Shown here one piece after another: positions 49,842 through 58,640 of a stretch of DNA of 64,000 bases. The DNA is taken from the NCBI RefSeq assembly GCF_000442645.1, contig NC_021915.1, positions 62,001 through 126,000 on the forward strand, given 5' to 3'. The notes below the pieces were generated by a model. It was not told the DNA's origin, ran no database searches, and saw only the letters and a list, made by a program, of their open reading frames with translations. Source of the stretch: Corynebacterium maris DSM 45190 (GTDB lineage Bacteria > Actinomycetota > Actinomycetes > Mycobacteriales > Mycobacteriaceae). How positions within the stretch are numbered: the first letter of the stretch is position 1; the number at the start of each line of letters is the position of its first letter. A program made the position numbers and the translations under genes.

Positions 49842-51746
49842 ATGAAGAACTTCTGGAGGACATGGGGCGTCGTCGTAATCTCCGGCGTCCTCATTGTCGC
49901 GGCGCTGCTGGCCGGCGCCGACATCACGGGCTCGGCGACCGCGCCCTTCGGGCTGCCGGACGCGCTGATGATCGCCGCCGCCGTCGTGGCCGGCTACCGC
50001 ATCGTCTGGAGTGCGATCCAGGCGTTGCGGATCAAGGTGATCTCCATCGACCTGCTGGTCTCTGTGGCCGCGATCGGCGCGATGCTGTTGGGCAACTGGT
50101 GGGAGGCCGCGGCCGTGACCTTCCTGTTCGCCATCGGCGGTGCGCTGGAGCGCGCGACGCTCAACCGCACCCGCAAGGCGCTCAGTGATCTGGTCGACTC
50201 CGCCCCGGAGACCGCGACCAAGCTCAACGAGGACGGCTCTACGGAGACCGTCGAACTGTGGGAGCTGATTCCGGGTGACACCGTCCTGGTCAAAAACGGT
50301 GAGCAAGTCCCGGTCGACGGCCGCGTGATCTCCGGTCGCGGCGGCGTGGACGAAGCACAGATCACCGGTGAATCCGTCCCGGCCGAGAAGGCCGAGGGCT
50401 CCGAGGTCTTCGCCGGCACCTGGCTGCGCTCCGGGGTGCTGCGGATCGAGGCGATCGGCATCGGCGCGGATTCGACCCTGGCCAAAATCATTCACCGCGT
50501 CGAGGACGCCCAGGACGACAAGGCCAAGACCCAGACCTTCATGGAGAAATTCTCCACCTGGTACACCCCCGGTGTGATGGTCGCGGCCCTGGTCATCGGC
50601 CTGGCCACCATGAACGTGGAGCTGGCCCTGACGCTGTTGGTCATCGGTTGCCCCGGTGCGCTGGTCATCTCGATTCCGGTGTCCATCGTCGCGGGCATCG
50701 GCCGCGCGGCCCAGGACGGCGTGCTGATCAAGGGCGGCGAGTACCTGGAGACCGCCGCGAAGGTGGACACCGTGGTCGTCGATAAGACGGGCACCCTGAC
50801 CAACGGACGCCCGGAGCTGACCGACGTCGAGTCGTTGGACCCGGCCTACTCCGAAGAGGACGTCCTGACCCTGGCGGCGCGTGCCGAGACGGCCTCCGAG
50901 CACCCGCTGGCCGACGCCATCATCCGCGGCGCGCAGGACCGCGGCCTGGTCGTCGAGATGGTGGACAAGGCCGAGCCGGTCACCGGCAAGGGCATCCGCG
51001 CGGAGGTCGGCGGTCACACCATCGCCGTCGGTTCCGCCGATCTCCTGGACGGTGAGGTCGACCCGACCCGCATCCTGGAACTCAATGAGCTGGGCCGCAC
51101 CGCCATGTTCGTCGGCGTCGACGGTCACGCCATCGGCATCGTGGCCGTCGCCGACACAGTCCGTGACGACGCCCCGGCCGCCGTGCAGGCCATGCACGAC
51201 AGGGGCATCCGGGTGGTCATGGCCACCGGTGACGCCGAGCGCGTCGCCGCGAACGTCGCCGCCGAACTGGGTGTGGACGAGGTCCGCGCCGAGCTGATGC
51301 CGGAGGACAAGCTGGACATCGTCAAGGAACTGCAGGCCGAGGGTCGCACCGTGGCCATGGTCGGCGACGGCGTCAACGACACCCCGGCGCTGGCCACCGC
51401 CGACATCGGCGTGGCGATGGGAGCCGCCGGCTCTCCGGCCGCGATCGAAACCGCGGACTTGGCCCTGATGGCGGACCGCCTGCCGCGCCTGCCGTACGCG
51501 CTGGGGTTGGCCAAGCGCACGGTCGGCACCATGCGCGTCAACATCGCCATCGCCTTGCTGACGGTGCTGATCCTGCTGATCGGCGTCCTGTTCGGTGGCG
51601 TGACCATGGCTATCGGCATGCTCTTCCACCAGGCGTCGGTCCTGCTGGTCATCGGTATCGCGATGCTGCTGCTGATTCCCCGACTCAAGAAGAATGAGTC
51701 CGCCAGCCCGCAGAAGTCGGAACTGGATGAGAAGGTCACCGCCTAA
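49842..51746 (+). CDS. P1B-type heavy-metal-transporting ATPase with CPG motif
   Basis: A 634-residue metal pump. It has the actuator TGES (175-178), phosphorylation motif DKTGTLTNG (Asp314), SEHPLADAI (nucleotide-domain HP motif) and GDGVNDTPA. The transport-site motif in helix 6 reads VIGCPGALVIS (Cys270-Pro271-Gly272), not the CPC of copper or zinc pumps. There is no N-terminal HMA domain and the C-terminus is Lys/Glu-rich without a clear metal site. Ion selectivity cannot be read from this variant. AAAGGA precedes the start. It is monocistronic and probably coregulated with the HMA gene. Confidence 0.92.
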   Translation: MKNFWRTWGVVVISGVLIVAALLAGADITGSATAPFGLPDALMIAAAVVAGYRIVWSAIQALRIKVISIDLLVSVAAIGAMLLGNWWEAAAVTFLFAIGGALERATLNRTRKALSDLVDSAPETATKLNEDGSTETVELWELIPGDTVLVKNGEQVPVDGRVISGRGGVDEAQITGESVPAEKAEGSEVFAGTWLRSGVLRIEAIGIGADSTLAKIIHRVEDAQDDKAKTQTFMEKFSTWYTPGVMVAALVIGLATMNVELALTLLVIGCPGALVISIPVSIVAGIGRAAQDGVLIKGGEYLETAAKVDTVVVDKTGTLTNGRPELTDVESLDPAYSEEDVLTLAARAETASEHPLADAIIRGAQDRGLVVEMVDKAEPVTGKGIRAEVGGHTIAVGSADLLDGEVDPTRILELNELGRTAMFVGVDGHAIGIVAVADTVRDDAPAAVQAMHDRGIRVVMATGDAERVAANVAAELGVDEVRAELMPEDKLDIVKELQAEGRTVAMVGDGVNDTPALATADIGVAMGAAGSPAAIETADLALMADRLPRLPYALGLAKRTVGTMRVNIAIALLTVLILLIGVLFGGVTMAIGMLFHQASVLLVIGIAMLLLIPRLKKNESASPQKSELDEKVTA

Positions 51747-51798
51747 GAACCCTCCGCTCCGATTGTCGCCCGGCTCCCCGCTCAGAGGGCCGGGCCAC

Positions 51799-52809
51799 TC
51801 ACCTTTCCGGCCGGGCTTCCGCAGCGACTGCGGCCAGGGCCGCGACCACGAGATGGCGCACGCGGTGATCGCCCGGCATGTCCTCGTGCATGACGACGGC
51901 CGTGGGATCCACGTCCTGGACCCACACGTTGTGCACCGTGTCGTCGGCGGCGTCCGGATCGTGGAGAAAACACGTCTCGGGCGGCTGGATGGTCAGGTCG
52001 GAGCGGGTGGCGATGCAGGTGTAGGTCACGCCTTCGACGAGATCGCCGCCCTCATTGGCGGCCTCGACGATGGGGGAGTCGATGACCTGCTGGAACCCGG
52101 CCGGGCCGAACCAGACGCGTACGAAGGCGTCGACCAGCCCCGCGGCGAGCTCGCCGCTGATCAGCGGGGAGATGATCCCGCCCAGCGTCGTCCCGTGATT
52201 CGGGGCGGCCAACGAGACCATGTGACGCACTTTCGCGCCGCAGTCGTGTGCGCGCAGCCAGTAGCGGACCAGCAGCCCGCCCTGCGAGTGGCCGATGACG
52301 ATGACCTGCTGCGCCCCGGTCACGGCGAGCACCGCGTCGATATAACCGCCGATCTGTGTGGCCGACTCCTGCATCTCGTCGGTGCCGCGGTTTCCGTAGG
52401 CCGGCGCGAACACCGCCCACCCGTGGGCGCGCAGATCGCGGGCGAGTTTTCCCCAATGCCCGGTGGTGGCGCCGGTGCCGTGGACGAGCACCACCGGCCA
52501 GGGCTTGTCCTCGGTGGGCCGGGCCGACCAGTCGTCTTCGAACAGGCCGCGCTGGTTGACACGCGCCACCAGCGGCAAGGCGCCGGACTCGTCGTCCTCG
52601 AAATCGAGGTTCGGGTCGGGATTGTCGATGGCGTCGATGATCCGCTGCGCCACATCTTCCGGCAGGTGGTCTGCGCCGACGGCGTCCACGTGATCACGCA
52701 GCTGTTCGGGCACGATGGTGCTTTGCTGCGTGGCGGCGTCGTACCCCCAGAGCCGGCCGAGCTTCTCGGAGAGGACGTCGCGGAGTCTACGGCGTGGGTC
52801 AGCAGGCAT
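51799..52809 (-). CDS. Triacylglycerol lipase-like alpha/beta hydrolase
   Basis: A 336-residue lipase with the oxyanion motif VLVHGTGATTGHW (108-120) and nucleophile Ser175 in GHSQGG, as in bacterial true lipases of the LipA/LipB type. A late His in MHEDMPGDHRVRHL is the likely catalytic base. There is no signal peptide, so it looks cytoplasmic unless exported otherwise. TAGGAT on the minus strand at -13 to -8 from the ATG suggests a leaderless mRNA. It is convergent with the metal ATPase (52 bp between stops). Confidence 0.83.
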   Translation of the reverse strand: MPADPRRRLRDVLSEKLGRLWGYDAATQQSTIVPEQLRDHVDAVGADHLPEDVAQRIIDAIDNPDPNLDFEDDESGALPLVARVNQRGLFEDDWSARPTEDKPWPVVLVHGTGATTGHWGKLARDLRAHGWAVFAPAYGNRGTDEMQESATQIGGYIDAVLAVTGAQQVIVIGHSQGGLLVRYWLRAHDCGAKVRHMVSLAAPNHGTTLGGIISPLISGELAAGLVDAFVRVWFGPAGFQQVIDSPIVEAANEGGDLVEGVTYTCIATRSDLTIQPPETCFLHDPDAADDTVHNVWVQDVDPTAVVMHEDMPGDHRVRHLVVAALAAVAAEARPER

Positions 52810-52816
52810 GATTCTG

Positions 52817-52822
52817 ATCCTA
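52817..52822 (-). promoter_or_regulatory. Candidate -10 element of the lipase gene (leaderless)
   Basis: TAGGAT on the minus strand lies at -13 to -8 from the ATG at 52809 and fits TANNNT. Confidence 0.45.
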
Positions 52823-52935
52823 GCGAGGGCACCAGGCAGGATCGCGAAACATCATTCATGTTCGTCATCACTTTCTCGCAGGGGATAGGCAGCGCCACCC
52901 CGCCGATTGAGCTTCCGCAGGGAAAGAGACAGTCC

Positions 52936-53244
52936 ATGTCTCAGCAGCGCACGCGGTTCGGTTGGGCGGCATGGCTGTCGATTCTGCTCTCCCTGGCGGC
53001 CATCGCTTCCCCCTATCTTTTCCCCTCCCTCTTCCCTGGCGGCTCCCTGCCGTATTACACGGTCACCATTCCGGTGGGAATCGTGGCCGGTCTGCTCGCT
53101 TACGCTGCGCGTAACTGGTGGCTGGCGGGGCTTGCGGCGGTGGCGGGCCTCTCGCCGCTGCTCTTCTTCTGGGTGACCATGGTGCTGCTGCAGATCGCCT
53201 ACGTGCTCACGGGCGGGCGTTTCCCCGGGCCCGAGTGGCTGTGA
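52936..53244 (+). CDS. Small three-helix membrane protein
   Basis: A 102-residue protein with about three membrane segments (about 10-27, 37-55, 60-85) and short loops rich in Pro and Gly. GGAAAGAG lies upstream of the ATG at 52936; an earlier in-frame ATG at 52858 has no such signal. It stands alone between the divergent lipase and the AMP nucleosidase gene. I do not recognise the family. Confidence 0.65.
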   Translation: MSQQRTRFGWAAWLSILLSLAAIASPYLFPSLFPGGSLPYYTVTIPVGIVAGLLAYAARNWWLAGLAAVAGLSPLLFFWVTMVLLQIAYVLTGGRFPGPEWL

Positions 53245-53285
53245 GGCCCGCGCCCCGTCCCGCCAGATAGCTAGGCTGGGAAGGC

Positions 53286-54722
53286 ATGAGCACCACTGAA
53301 TCTGGCCTGACGGTCATGCCGACGGTGACCCAAGCCGTCGATAAGCTGATTGACCTGTACGAAACCTCCTGCGCGACCGCGCGCCGGGCGATCGACACCG
53401 GCGATTACGCGGCCTACGCCGACGTGGTGTACCCGCGGCTGGTCGTCGACATCACGCAGTGGCGGCCCATCGACCGCACCGAACCCTTCGGCTACGTCAA
53501 CGAGGCCGGGCGCTACACCACCGAGGTGTCCAAGCCCGCCGTCATGCAGGAGTACCTGCGCGAACAGCTGGAGCGGCTGACCGGCAACTACGAGTCCACG
53601 ATCTTGGTCGGGCCGGGCGAGACCCGCATTCCGCCCGAGTACATCGCCGACATGCCCGACGTCAGCGAGGCCCGTCGCACCCAAGACGGCTCCCAGGACA
53701 TTATCCCGCGGCCCACGCTCGACGACGTCCACGACGCCATCATCGACGGCAAGTGGGAGGCCTTCCACGGTAAGGAACGCCCGCTGTTCCACTTCGGGCC
53801 GCAGCGCTTCGACATCGCGTGCGCGCGCATCCGCCACTACACCGGCATCGACGTGGACACCCTGCAGAAATACATCCTGTTCACCAACTACGCGATGCAC
53901 ACCACGGAATTCGTGAAGTTCGGCCTCCGCGAACTCGCCGACCCCGATTCCCGCTACACGCGCCTGATCCTGCCGGTGGGGGAAACACTGACCGCGGAGA
54001 CCGCCAGCGAGGCCGACATCGAGGACCTCACCTTAGAGTCCGCGTACCAGATGCCCCGCTACGACCTGGCCACCGACGACGGCGACGGCATCACCATGAT
54101 CAACATCGGCGTCGGCCCCTCCAACGCCAAGACCATCACCGACTGCCTGGCGGTGCTGCGCCCGGAGGCGTGGATCATGATCGGCCACTGCGCCGGACTC
54201 GACGGGCGCATGCGCATCGGCGACCTCATCTTAGGCAACGCCTACCAGCGCGAAGACCACATCCTCGACGGGCGCATCGACCACAGCATGCCCATCCCGG
54301 CCGTACCCGAAGTCCAGCGCGCGCTGGAAGCCACCGTCGAAGAGATCTACGGCGACGCCAAGGCCCTCATGCGCACCGGCACCGTGTTGTCCACCGACGA
54401 CCGCAATTGGGAATGGCATACCCCGAAGGACCTGTGGGAATGGTTGCGCGGCTCCACCGCGGCGGCCGTCGACATGGAGTCCTCGACCTTGGCCACCAAC
54501 GGCTACCGCTACCGCGTCCCCTACGGCACGTTGCTGTCGGTCTCCGACCTGCCGCTGCACGCCGTGCCCAAGCTGCCCGCCCAGGCGCAGGCCTTCTACG
54601 AAAACTCGAAGCAGGCCCACATGATGTGCGCCGTCAAGGCAGTGGAACGCCTCGCCGAAAATCCGGAGAAGCTGCGCACCCGCAAGCTGCGCCGCACCAT
54701 GGGCGAGGTGCCGTTCCGGTAG
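53286..54722 (+). CDS. amn: AMP nucleosidase
   Basis: A 478-residue enzyme with the N-terminal AMP nucleosidase domain (about 15-180) and the C-terminal phosphorylase-like catalytic domain (about 235-465), with the ribose/base motif AAVDMESSTLATNG. It hydrolyses AMP to adenine and ribose 5-phosphate, and so adjusts the purine nucleotide pool. The length fits E. coli Amn (about 484). No ribosome binding site is obvious; TAGGCT lies at -14 to -9 from the ATG, which is close to leaderless spacing. Confidence 0.92.
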   Translation: MSTTESGLTVMPTVTQAVDKLIDLYETSCATARRAIDTGDYAAYADVVYPRLVVDITQWRPIDRTEPFGYVNEAGRYTTEVSKPAVMQEYLREQLERLTGNYESTILVGPGETRIPPEYIADMPDVSEARRTQDGSQDIIPRPTLDDVHDAIIDGKWEAFHGKERPLFHFGPQRFDIACARIRHYTGIDVDTLQKYILFTNYAMHTTEFVKFGLRELADPDSRYTRLILPVGETLTAETASEADIEDLTLESAYQMPRYDLATDDGDGITMINIGVGPSNAKTITDCLAVLRPEAWIMIGHCAGLDGRMRIGDLILGNAYQREDHILDGRIDHSMPIPAVPEVQRALEATVEEIYGDAKALMRTGTVLSTDDRNWEWHTPKDLWEWLRGSTAAAVDMESSTLATNGYRYRVPYGTLLSVSDLPLHAVPKLPAQAQAFYENSKQAHMMCAVKAVERLAENPEKLRTRKLRRTMGEVPFR

Positions 54723-54748
54723 GAAGCGGCCGCCGCTGGGATCAGGAG

Positions 54749-54792
54749 ACTTGCCACACTTGCCAGTGTTAAGTCTGGTAAGTCTGGCAAGT
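54749..54792. terminator. Nested ACTTGCCA hairpin after amn
   Basis: ACTTGCCA-C-ACTTGCCAG (54749-54766) pairs with CTGGTAAGT-C-TGGCAAGT (54775-54792) around an eight-base loop, so the stem itself is a tandem duplication of ACTTGCCA. It lies 27 bp after the amn stop and is probably its terminator, though a T run is lacking. Confidence 0.6.
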
Positions 54793-54910
54793 ACGCCTGA
54801 AAGCGGAACTACCCCTGCTGAGCAGGGCTAATCTGGAACCAGCTTCCGCACCATGCCGGACCTGTCTCTCCTCCCGACACCGACCTTCCCCGCCGAAAAG
54901 GAGCCCCGCC

Positions 54911-55816
54911 ATGCCCCAGCTGCTCGTCCTGGCCCGCGACCACGACCGCATCGACATGCTCGACCTCGACGCCGACGCCCGCCGAGTGATCCTCACTGAC
55001 ACCGGGCCGAACCCCGACGGGGTGGTCTGCGACGGGGAGACGATCTACTGGACGACGATGGGGGAGCGGACGTCGACAAGCGGGCGCGGGGAAGCGATCT
55101 ACGCCGACCTCGACGGCGGCGTGCACGCCATCGACGTCGACGGTGAACACCGCCGCGACATCGTCGCGCCGGGTGGCACGACCACCGCGAAGCAGCTCGC
55201 CCTCGACGCCTGCGGCAACCTGTACTGGGGCAACCGCGAAGGCATGACGCTGGCCACGGCCCGCACTGACGGCGCCGGCCTGCGCGACCTCATCGCCCGT
55301 GACGGTTCCTTAGGCGAACGTGACTGGATCGTCGGCGTGGCCGTCGACGAAAAAGCCGGGCACATCTACTGGTCGCAAAAGGGTTCGCACGAAGGCGGCG
55401 ACGGGCAAATCTTCCGGGCCGGCCTGGAGCTTCCCGCCGGGGAGAGCGCCGAGAACCGCACCGACGTCGAGCTGCTGTGGGATAACCTGCCCGCCCCCAT
55501 CGACCTGGAGTTATTTGACGGCCACCTGCTGTGGACCGACCGCGGCGCCGGCGATCTGCCGGGCGGCAACTCGCTGAGCTGCGCCGCGATTCCGCCGGTG
55601 GGGCAGAAGGGGGATGAGCCGTACGTGGTCGCCGACGGGTTCTCGGAGGCGATCGGCCTGACCGTCGATGTCCCGCAGCGCACCGCGTACGTCGCGGACC
55701 TTTCCGGTCAGATCTGGGCGGTGCCGAACCTGGGGCAGGAAGGCGCGGAGAAGCAGCTGATCACGGATCTGGGGTTCGCCGTCACAGGGCTGAACCACGT
55801 GAAAGCCACGAGCTGA
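54911..55816 (+). CDS. YWTD/SMP-30-like beta-propeller protein
   Basis: A 301-residue protein of six-bladed propeller type without signal peptide. Repeats such as IYWTTMG, LYWGNREG, IYWSQKGS and LLWTDRGAG are YWTD-like blades, resembling low-density-lipoprotein-receptor-type repeats and bacterial SMP-30-like proteins. It is probably cytoplasmic. Its job is unknown; lactonase or 3-hydroxyacid ester hydrolysis is possible for this fold. AAAAGGAG precedes the ATG. Confidence 0.78.
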   Translation: MPQLLVLARDHDRIDMLDLDADARRVILTDTGPNPDGVVCDGETIYWTTMGERTSTSGRGEAIYADLDGGVHAIDVDGEHRRDIVAPGGTTTAKQLALDACGNLYWGNREGMTLATARTDGAGLRDLIARDGSLGERDWIVGVAVDEKAGHIYWSQKGSHEGGDGQIFRAGLELPAGESAENRTDVELLWDNLPAPIDLELFDGHLLWTDRGAGDLPGGNSLSCAAIPPVGQKGDEPYVVADGFSEAIGLTVDVPQRTAYVADLSGQIWAVPNLGQEGAEKQLITDLGFAVTGLNHVKATS

Positions 55817-55849
55817 GCGCGGCGCTGGCGCCAGAAGTTTCCTTCCCCA

Positions 55850-55880
55850 CCCCGCCACCCCTGAACTGCAGGTGGCGGGG
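55850..55880 (+). terminator. GC-rich hairpin after the propeller gene
   Basis: CCCCGCCACC (55850-55859) pairs with GGTGGCGGGG (55871-55880) around an 11-base loop, 34 bp after the stop. Confidence 0.65.
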
Positions 55881-55978
55881 CGTCGGCGTTTCTTAACGCC
55901 CCTCGCCGGGTGTACTCCTGGATGATGTGCAAGGAATGGGCCTCACAACGGCTGGACATAAGAAAGTGATGGAACACA

Positions 55979-57199
55979 GTGGAAACGAATAAGGGTGGCC
56001 GCGACCTGCCGCCGCAGCACTTGAGCACCGGGCTGCTTCTCGGCCTGGCGTTGCTGTCGGCCGCGGCGCCGCTGTCCATCGACATGTACCTGCCCGCCTT
56101 TCCCTTCATCGTGGAGGATCTGGGCACGACACAGGCGATGGTGCAGCTGACGCTCTCCGGGTTCATGTTCGGCCTGGCGGTCGGACAGTTGATCATCGGG
56201 CCAATCTCGGATGCGCTGGGGAGGAAGGGGCTGCTCGTCGGCGGGGCGGTGTTCGCCCTGGCCGCCTCCGTGGTCGCGGCCCTGGCCCCCACCATTGAAA
56301 TCCTCATCCTCTGCCGCCTGCTGCAGGGGCTGGGCTCCGGGGCGTGCGTCGTGCTGGCGCGCGCGGTCATCCCGGACCTGGTGGCGGGCAAGCGGGCGGC
56401 CAAAGCTTTCGCGCTGCTCATGACGGTGCAGGGGTTGGCCCCGGTCGCCGCCCCCGTCGTCGGCGGGCTGCTGGTCGAGCCGATCGAGTGGCGCGGCATC
56501 TTCTGGGTGCTCGCCGGCGTCAACGTCGCCCAACTGCTCGTCGCCCTGTTTGTGGTCCGCGAGTCACTGACGCAGGAACGGCGCACCGACCCGAGCGTGC
56601 GCGGCGTGCTGGGCAACTACCTCTACGTGCTCAAAAAACCGGCGTTCCGCGGGTACACGGTGTCCTTCGCCTTCGGCTTCGCCACCATGTTCTGCTACAT
56701 CTCCGCCTCGTCATTCGTCATCCAGACGCAGATGGACATGTCCGTGCAGACGTTCACCCTGGTCTTCGCCGCCAACGCCCTCGGCATGGTGGGGGCGAAC
56801 ATGCTCAATGCGCGGCTGGTGGAGAGATTCGACCCGCATGTCATTCTCCGCACGGGCCAGATGCTGTTGATCGCTGTCAGCGCTCTCCTGCTGATCACGG
56901 TGACCTTCACGATCTCCCCCTGGGTCGTGTTCCCGCTGCTGTTCCTGGCCGTCAGCCAGATCGGCATCCTGATGGGCAACTCCACCGCGTTGGGCACCGG
57001 GGAAGTGCGCGAACGCGCCGGTTCCGGTTCTGCGGTCATGGGGTTCGTGCAGTTCGCCCTCGGCGCGGCGGTCAGCCCGCTCATGGGCGTAGGTGACAAT
57101 GCGGCGCTGACGATGGCGATCGGCATGGTCGTCTGCGCGGTGTTCTCCTTCGGCGGATCGTGGTACGCGGGCAGGCACCGCACGATGGTCGCGGAGTAG
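55979..57199 (+). CDS. MFS drug exporter, Bcr/CflA family
   Basis: A 406-residue, 12-helix transporter. The first helix motif LSIDMYLPAFP, the loop motif GPISDALGRKGLLVGG and the motif C-type segment (APVAAPVVGGLLV) mark the drug:H+ antiporter-1 Bcr/CflA group. It probably exports a drug, amino acid or cysteine-like metabolite across the cytoplasmic membrane. The GTG at 55979 gives the usual short N-terminus; the ribosome binding site is weak. It is monocistronic, with a small hairpin at 57222-57237 behind it. Confidence 0.88.
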   Translation: METNKGGRDLPPQHLSTGLLLGLALLSAAAPLSIDMYLPAFPFIVEDLGTTQAMVQLTLSGFMFGLAVGQLIIGPISDALGRKGLLVGGAVFALAASVVAALAPTIEILILCRLLQGLGSGACVVLARAVIPDLVAGKRAAKAFALLMTVQGLAPVAAPVVGGLLVEPIEWRGIFWVLAGVNVAQLLVALFVVRESLTQERRTDPSVRGVLGNYLYVLKKPAFRGYTVSFAFGFATMFCYISASSFVIQTQMDMSVQTFTLVFAANALGMVGANMLNARLVERFDPHVILRTGQMLLIAVSALLLITVTFTISPWVVFPLLFLAVSQIGILMGNSTALGTGEVRERAGSGSAVMGFVQFALGAAVSPLMGVGDNAALTMAIGMVVCAVFSFGGSWYAGRHRTMVAE

Positions 57200-57221
57200 G
57201 GACGTCCGGAAGCGTCGGATT

Positions 57222-57240
57222 TTCTGCGGTTGCAGAATTT
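57222..57240 (+). terminator. Short hairpin with T tail after the Bcr/CflA gene
   Basis: TTCTGC-GGTT-GCAGAA followed by TTTC lies 22 bp after the stop and is a small rho-independent terminator candidate. The rest of the gap to 57462 holds the ino1 promoter; nothing else was identified. Confidence 0.5.
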
Positions 57241-57462
57241 CGGGCGATGCCTGCTGTGGCGCTGGTGAAGAGTGCGTCGCGACTGTCGGCGCATCGCGGA
57301 AATAACTCTTCAGCGCATTACTTTATCGATCAACTTTCATTCACTTGACCGATCCAGATGCTTTCCGACCGGGGTGAAAACGCGTTCGAGCCATAAGGTG
57401 TAACGGTGATACGCAACCAGGGACTCTGGTTGCCGCAACGCTTTCAAGGAGAGTGCTTTTCA

Positions 57463-58554
57463 GTGAGCGAATCGAAGGTCCGCGTAGCCATCGCCGGCGT
57501 GGGCAACTGTGCCGCGTCCCTGGTGCAGGGCGTCGAATACTACAAGGACACCCCGGCGGATGAGAAGATCCCGGGCTTGATGCACGTGCAGTTCGGCGAC
57601 TACCACGTCGGTGACGTCGAGTTCGTCGCCGCGTTCGACGTCGACGCCGCGAAGGTCGGGACCGACCTCGCCGAGGCCATCGACGCCTCCGAGAACAACA
57701 CCATCAAGATCGCGGACGTGCCGACCACCGGCGTCACCGTCCAGCGCGGCCCGACCCTTGACGGCCTGGGCAGCCACTACCTGGACACCGTCACCGAATC
57801 CGACGCGGAGCCGGTCGACGTCGTCGAGGCGCTGAAGGCCGCCGAGGTCGACGTGCTGGTGTCCTACCTGCCGGTCGGTTCCGAGGAGGCCGACAAGTTC
57901 TACGCGCAGGCCGCCATCGACGCCGGCGTCGCGTTCGTCAACGCGCTGCCGGTGTTCATCGCCTCCGACCCGGAGTGGGCGAAGAAGTTCACCGACGCGG
58001 GCGTCCCGATCGTCGGCGACGACATCAAGAGCCAGGTCGGCGCCACCATCTCCCACCGCGTGCTGGCGAAGCTCTTCGAGGACCGCGGCGTGCGCGTGGA
58101 CCGCACCATGCAGCTGAACGTGGGCGGCAACATGGACTTCAAGAACATGCTCGACCGCGATCGCCTGGAGTCGAAGAAGATCTCCAAGACCCAGGCCGTG
58201 ACCTCCAACCTCAAGGAAGGCCCGCTGGCGGGCAAGGTCGAGGACCGCAACGTGCACATCGGCCCGTCGGACTATGTGCCGTGGCTGGACGACCGCAAGT
58301 GGGCGTACGTGCGCATCGAAGGCACCGCTTTCGGCGACGTGCCGCTGAACCTGGAGCTCAAGCTCGAGGTCTGGGACGGCCCGAACTCCGCCGGCATCAT
58401 CATCGACGCGGTGCGTGCGGCGAAGATCGCCAAGGACCGCGGCATCGGCGGCCCGATCATGCCGGCCAGCTCCTACCTGATGAAGTCCCCGCCGGAGCAG
58501 CTGGGCGACGACGAGGCCCGCGCGCGCCTCGAGAAGTTCATCGCCGGCGAGTAA
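57463..58554 (+). CDS. ino1: Inositol-3-phosphate (myo-inositol-1-phosphate) synthase
   Basis: A 363-residue NAD-dependent isomerase converting glucose 6-phosphate to inositol 3-phosphate, the first step to mycothiol and phosphatidylinositol in actinobacteria. The dinucleotide motif AGVGNCA is at 11-17; the conserved core DDIKSQVGATI and NVGGNMDF with QLNVGGNMDFKNM is intact, as is the late lysine region. The length fits the short actinobacterial type. The GTG at 57463 is preceded by AAGGAGA at good distance and begins the Rossmann domain. Inositol-responsive control by an IpsA-type regulator is known in corynebacteria but was not verified here. Confidence 0.95.
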   Translation: MSESKVRVAIAGVGNCAASLVQGVEYYKDTPADEKIPGLMHVQFGDYHVGDVEFVAAFDVDAAKVGTDLAEAIDASENNTIKIADVPTTGVTVQRGPTLDGLGSHYLDTVTESDAEPVDVVEALKAAEVDVLVSYLPVGSEEADKFYAQAAIDAGVAFVNALPVFIASDPEWAKKFTDAGVPIVGDDIKSQVGATISHRVLAKLFEDRGVRVDRTMQLNVGGNMDFKNMLDRDRLESKKISKTQAVTSNLKEGPLAGKVEDRNVHIGPSDYVPWLDDRKWAYVRIEGTAFGDVPLNLELKLEVWDGPNSAGIIIDAVRAAKIAKDRGIGGPIMPASSYLMKSPPEQLGDDEARARLEKFIAGE

Positions 58555-58628
58555 ACGCGACTCGCATCAGCGGGTGCCCCTGCGCGGAGGGCATGACTGA
58601 AACCCTGTAACCAGCTGGCTATGTCACA

Positions 58629-58634
58629 TATAGT
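58629..58634 (+). promoter_or_regulatory. -10 element of lipoprotein gene 1 (leaderless)
   Basis: TATAGT lies at -12 to -7 from the ATG at 58641. The same placement is found for the other two paralogues, and no ribosome binding site is visible. Confidence 0.55.
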
Positions 58635-58640
58635 TAGGGC

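Noticed and set aside
49767..51629. 620-codon minus-strand frame opposite the metal ATPase
   Set aside because: His/Asp/Gly-rich shadow without domains.
55795..55812. Second CACGTGAAA sequence resembling parS
   Set aside because: Only the right arm and centre agree (about 11 of 16 bases); it lies in coding sequence of the propeller gene and looks like chance.
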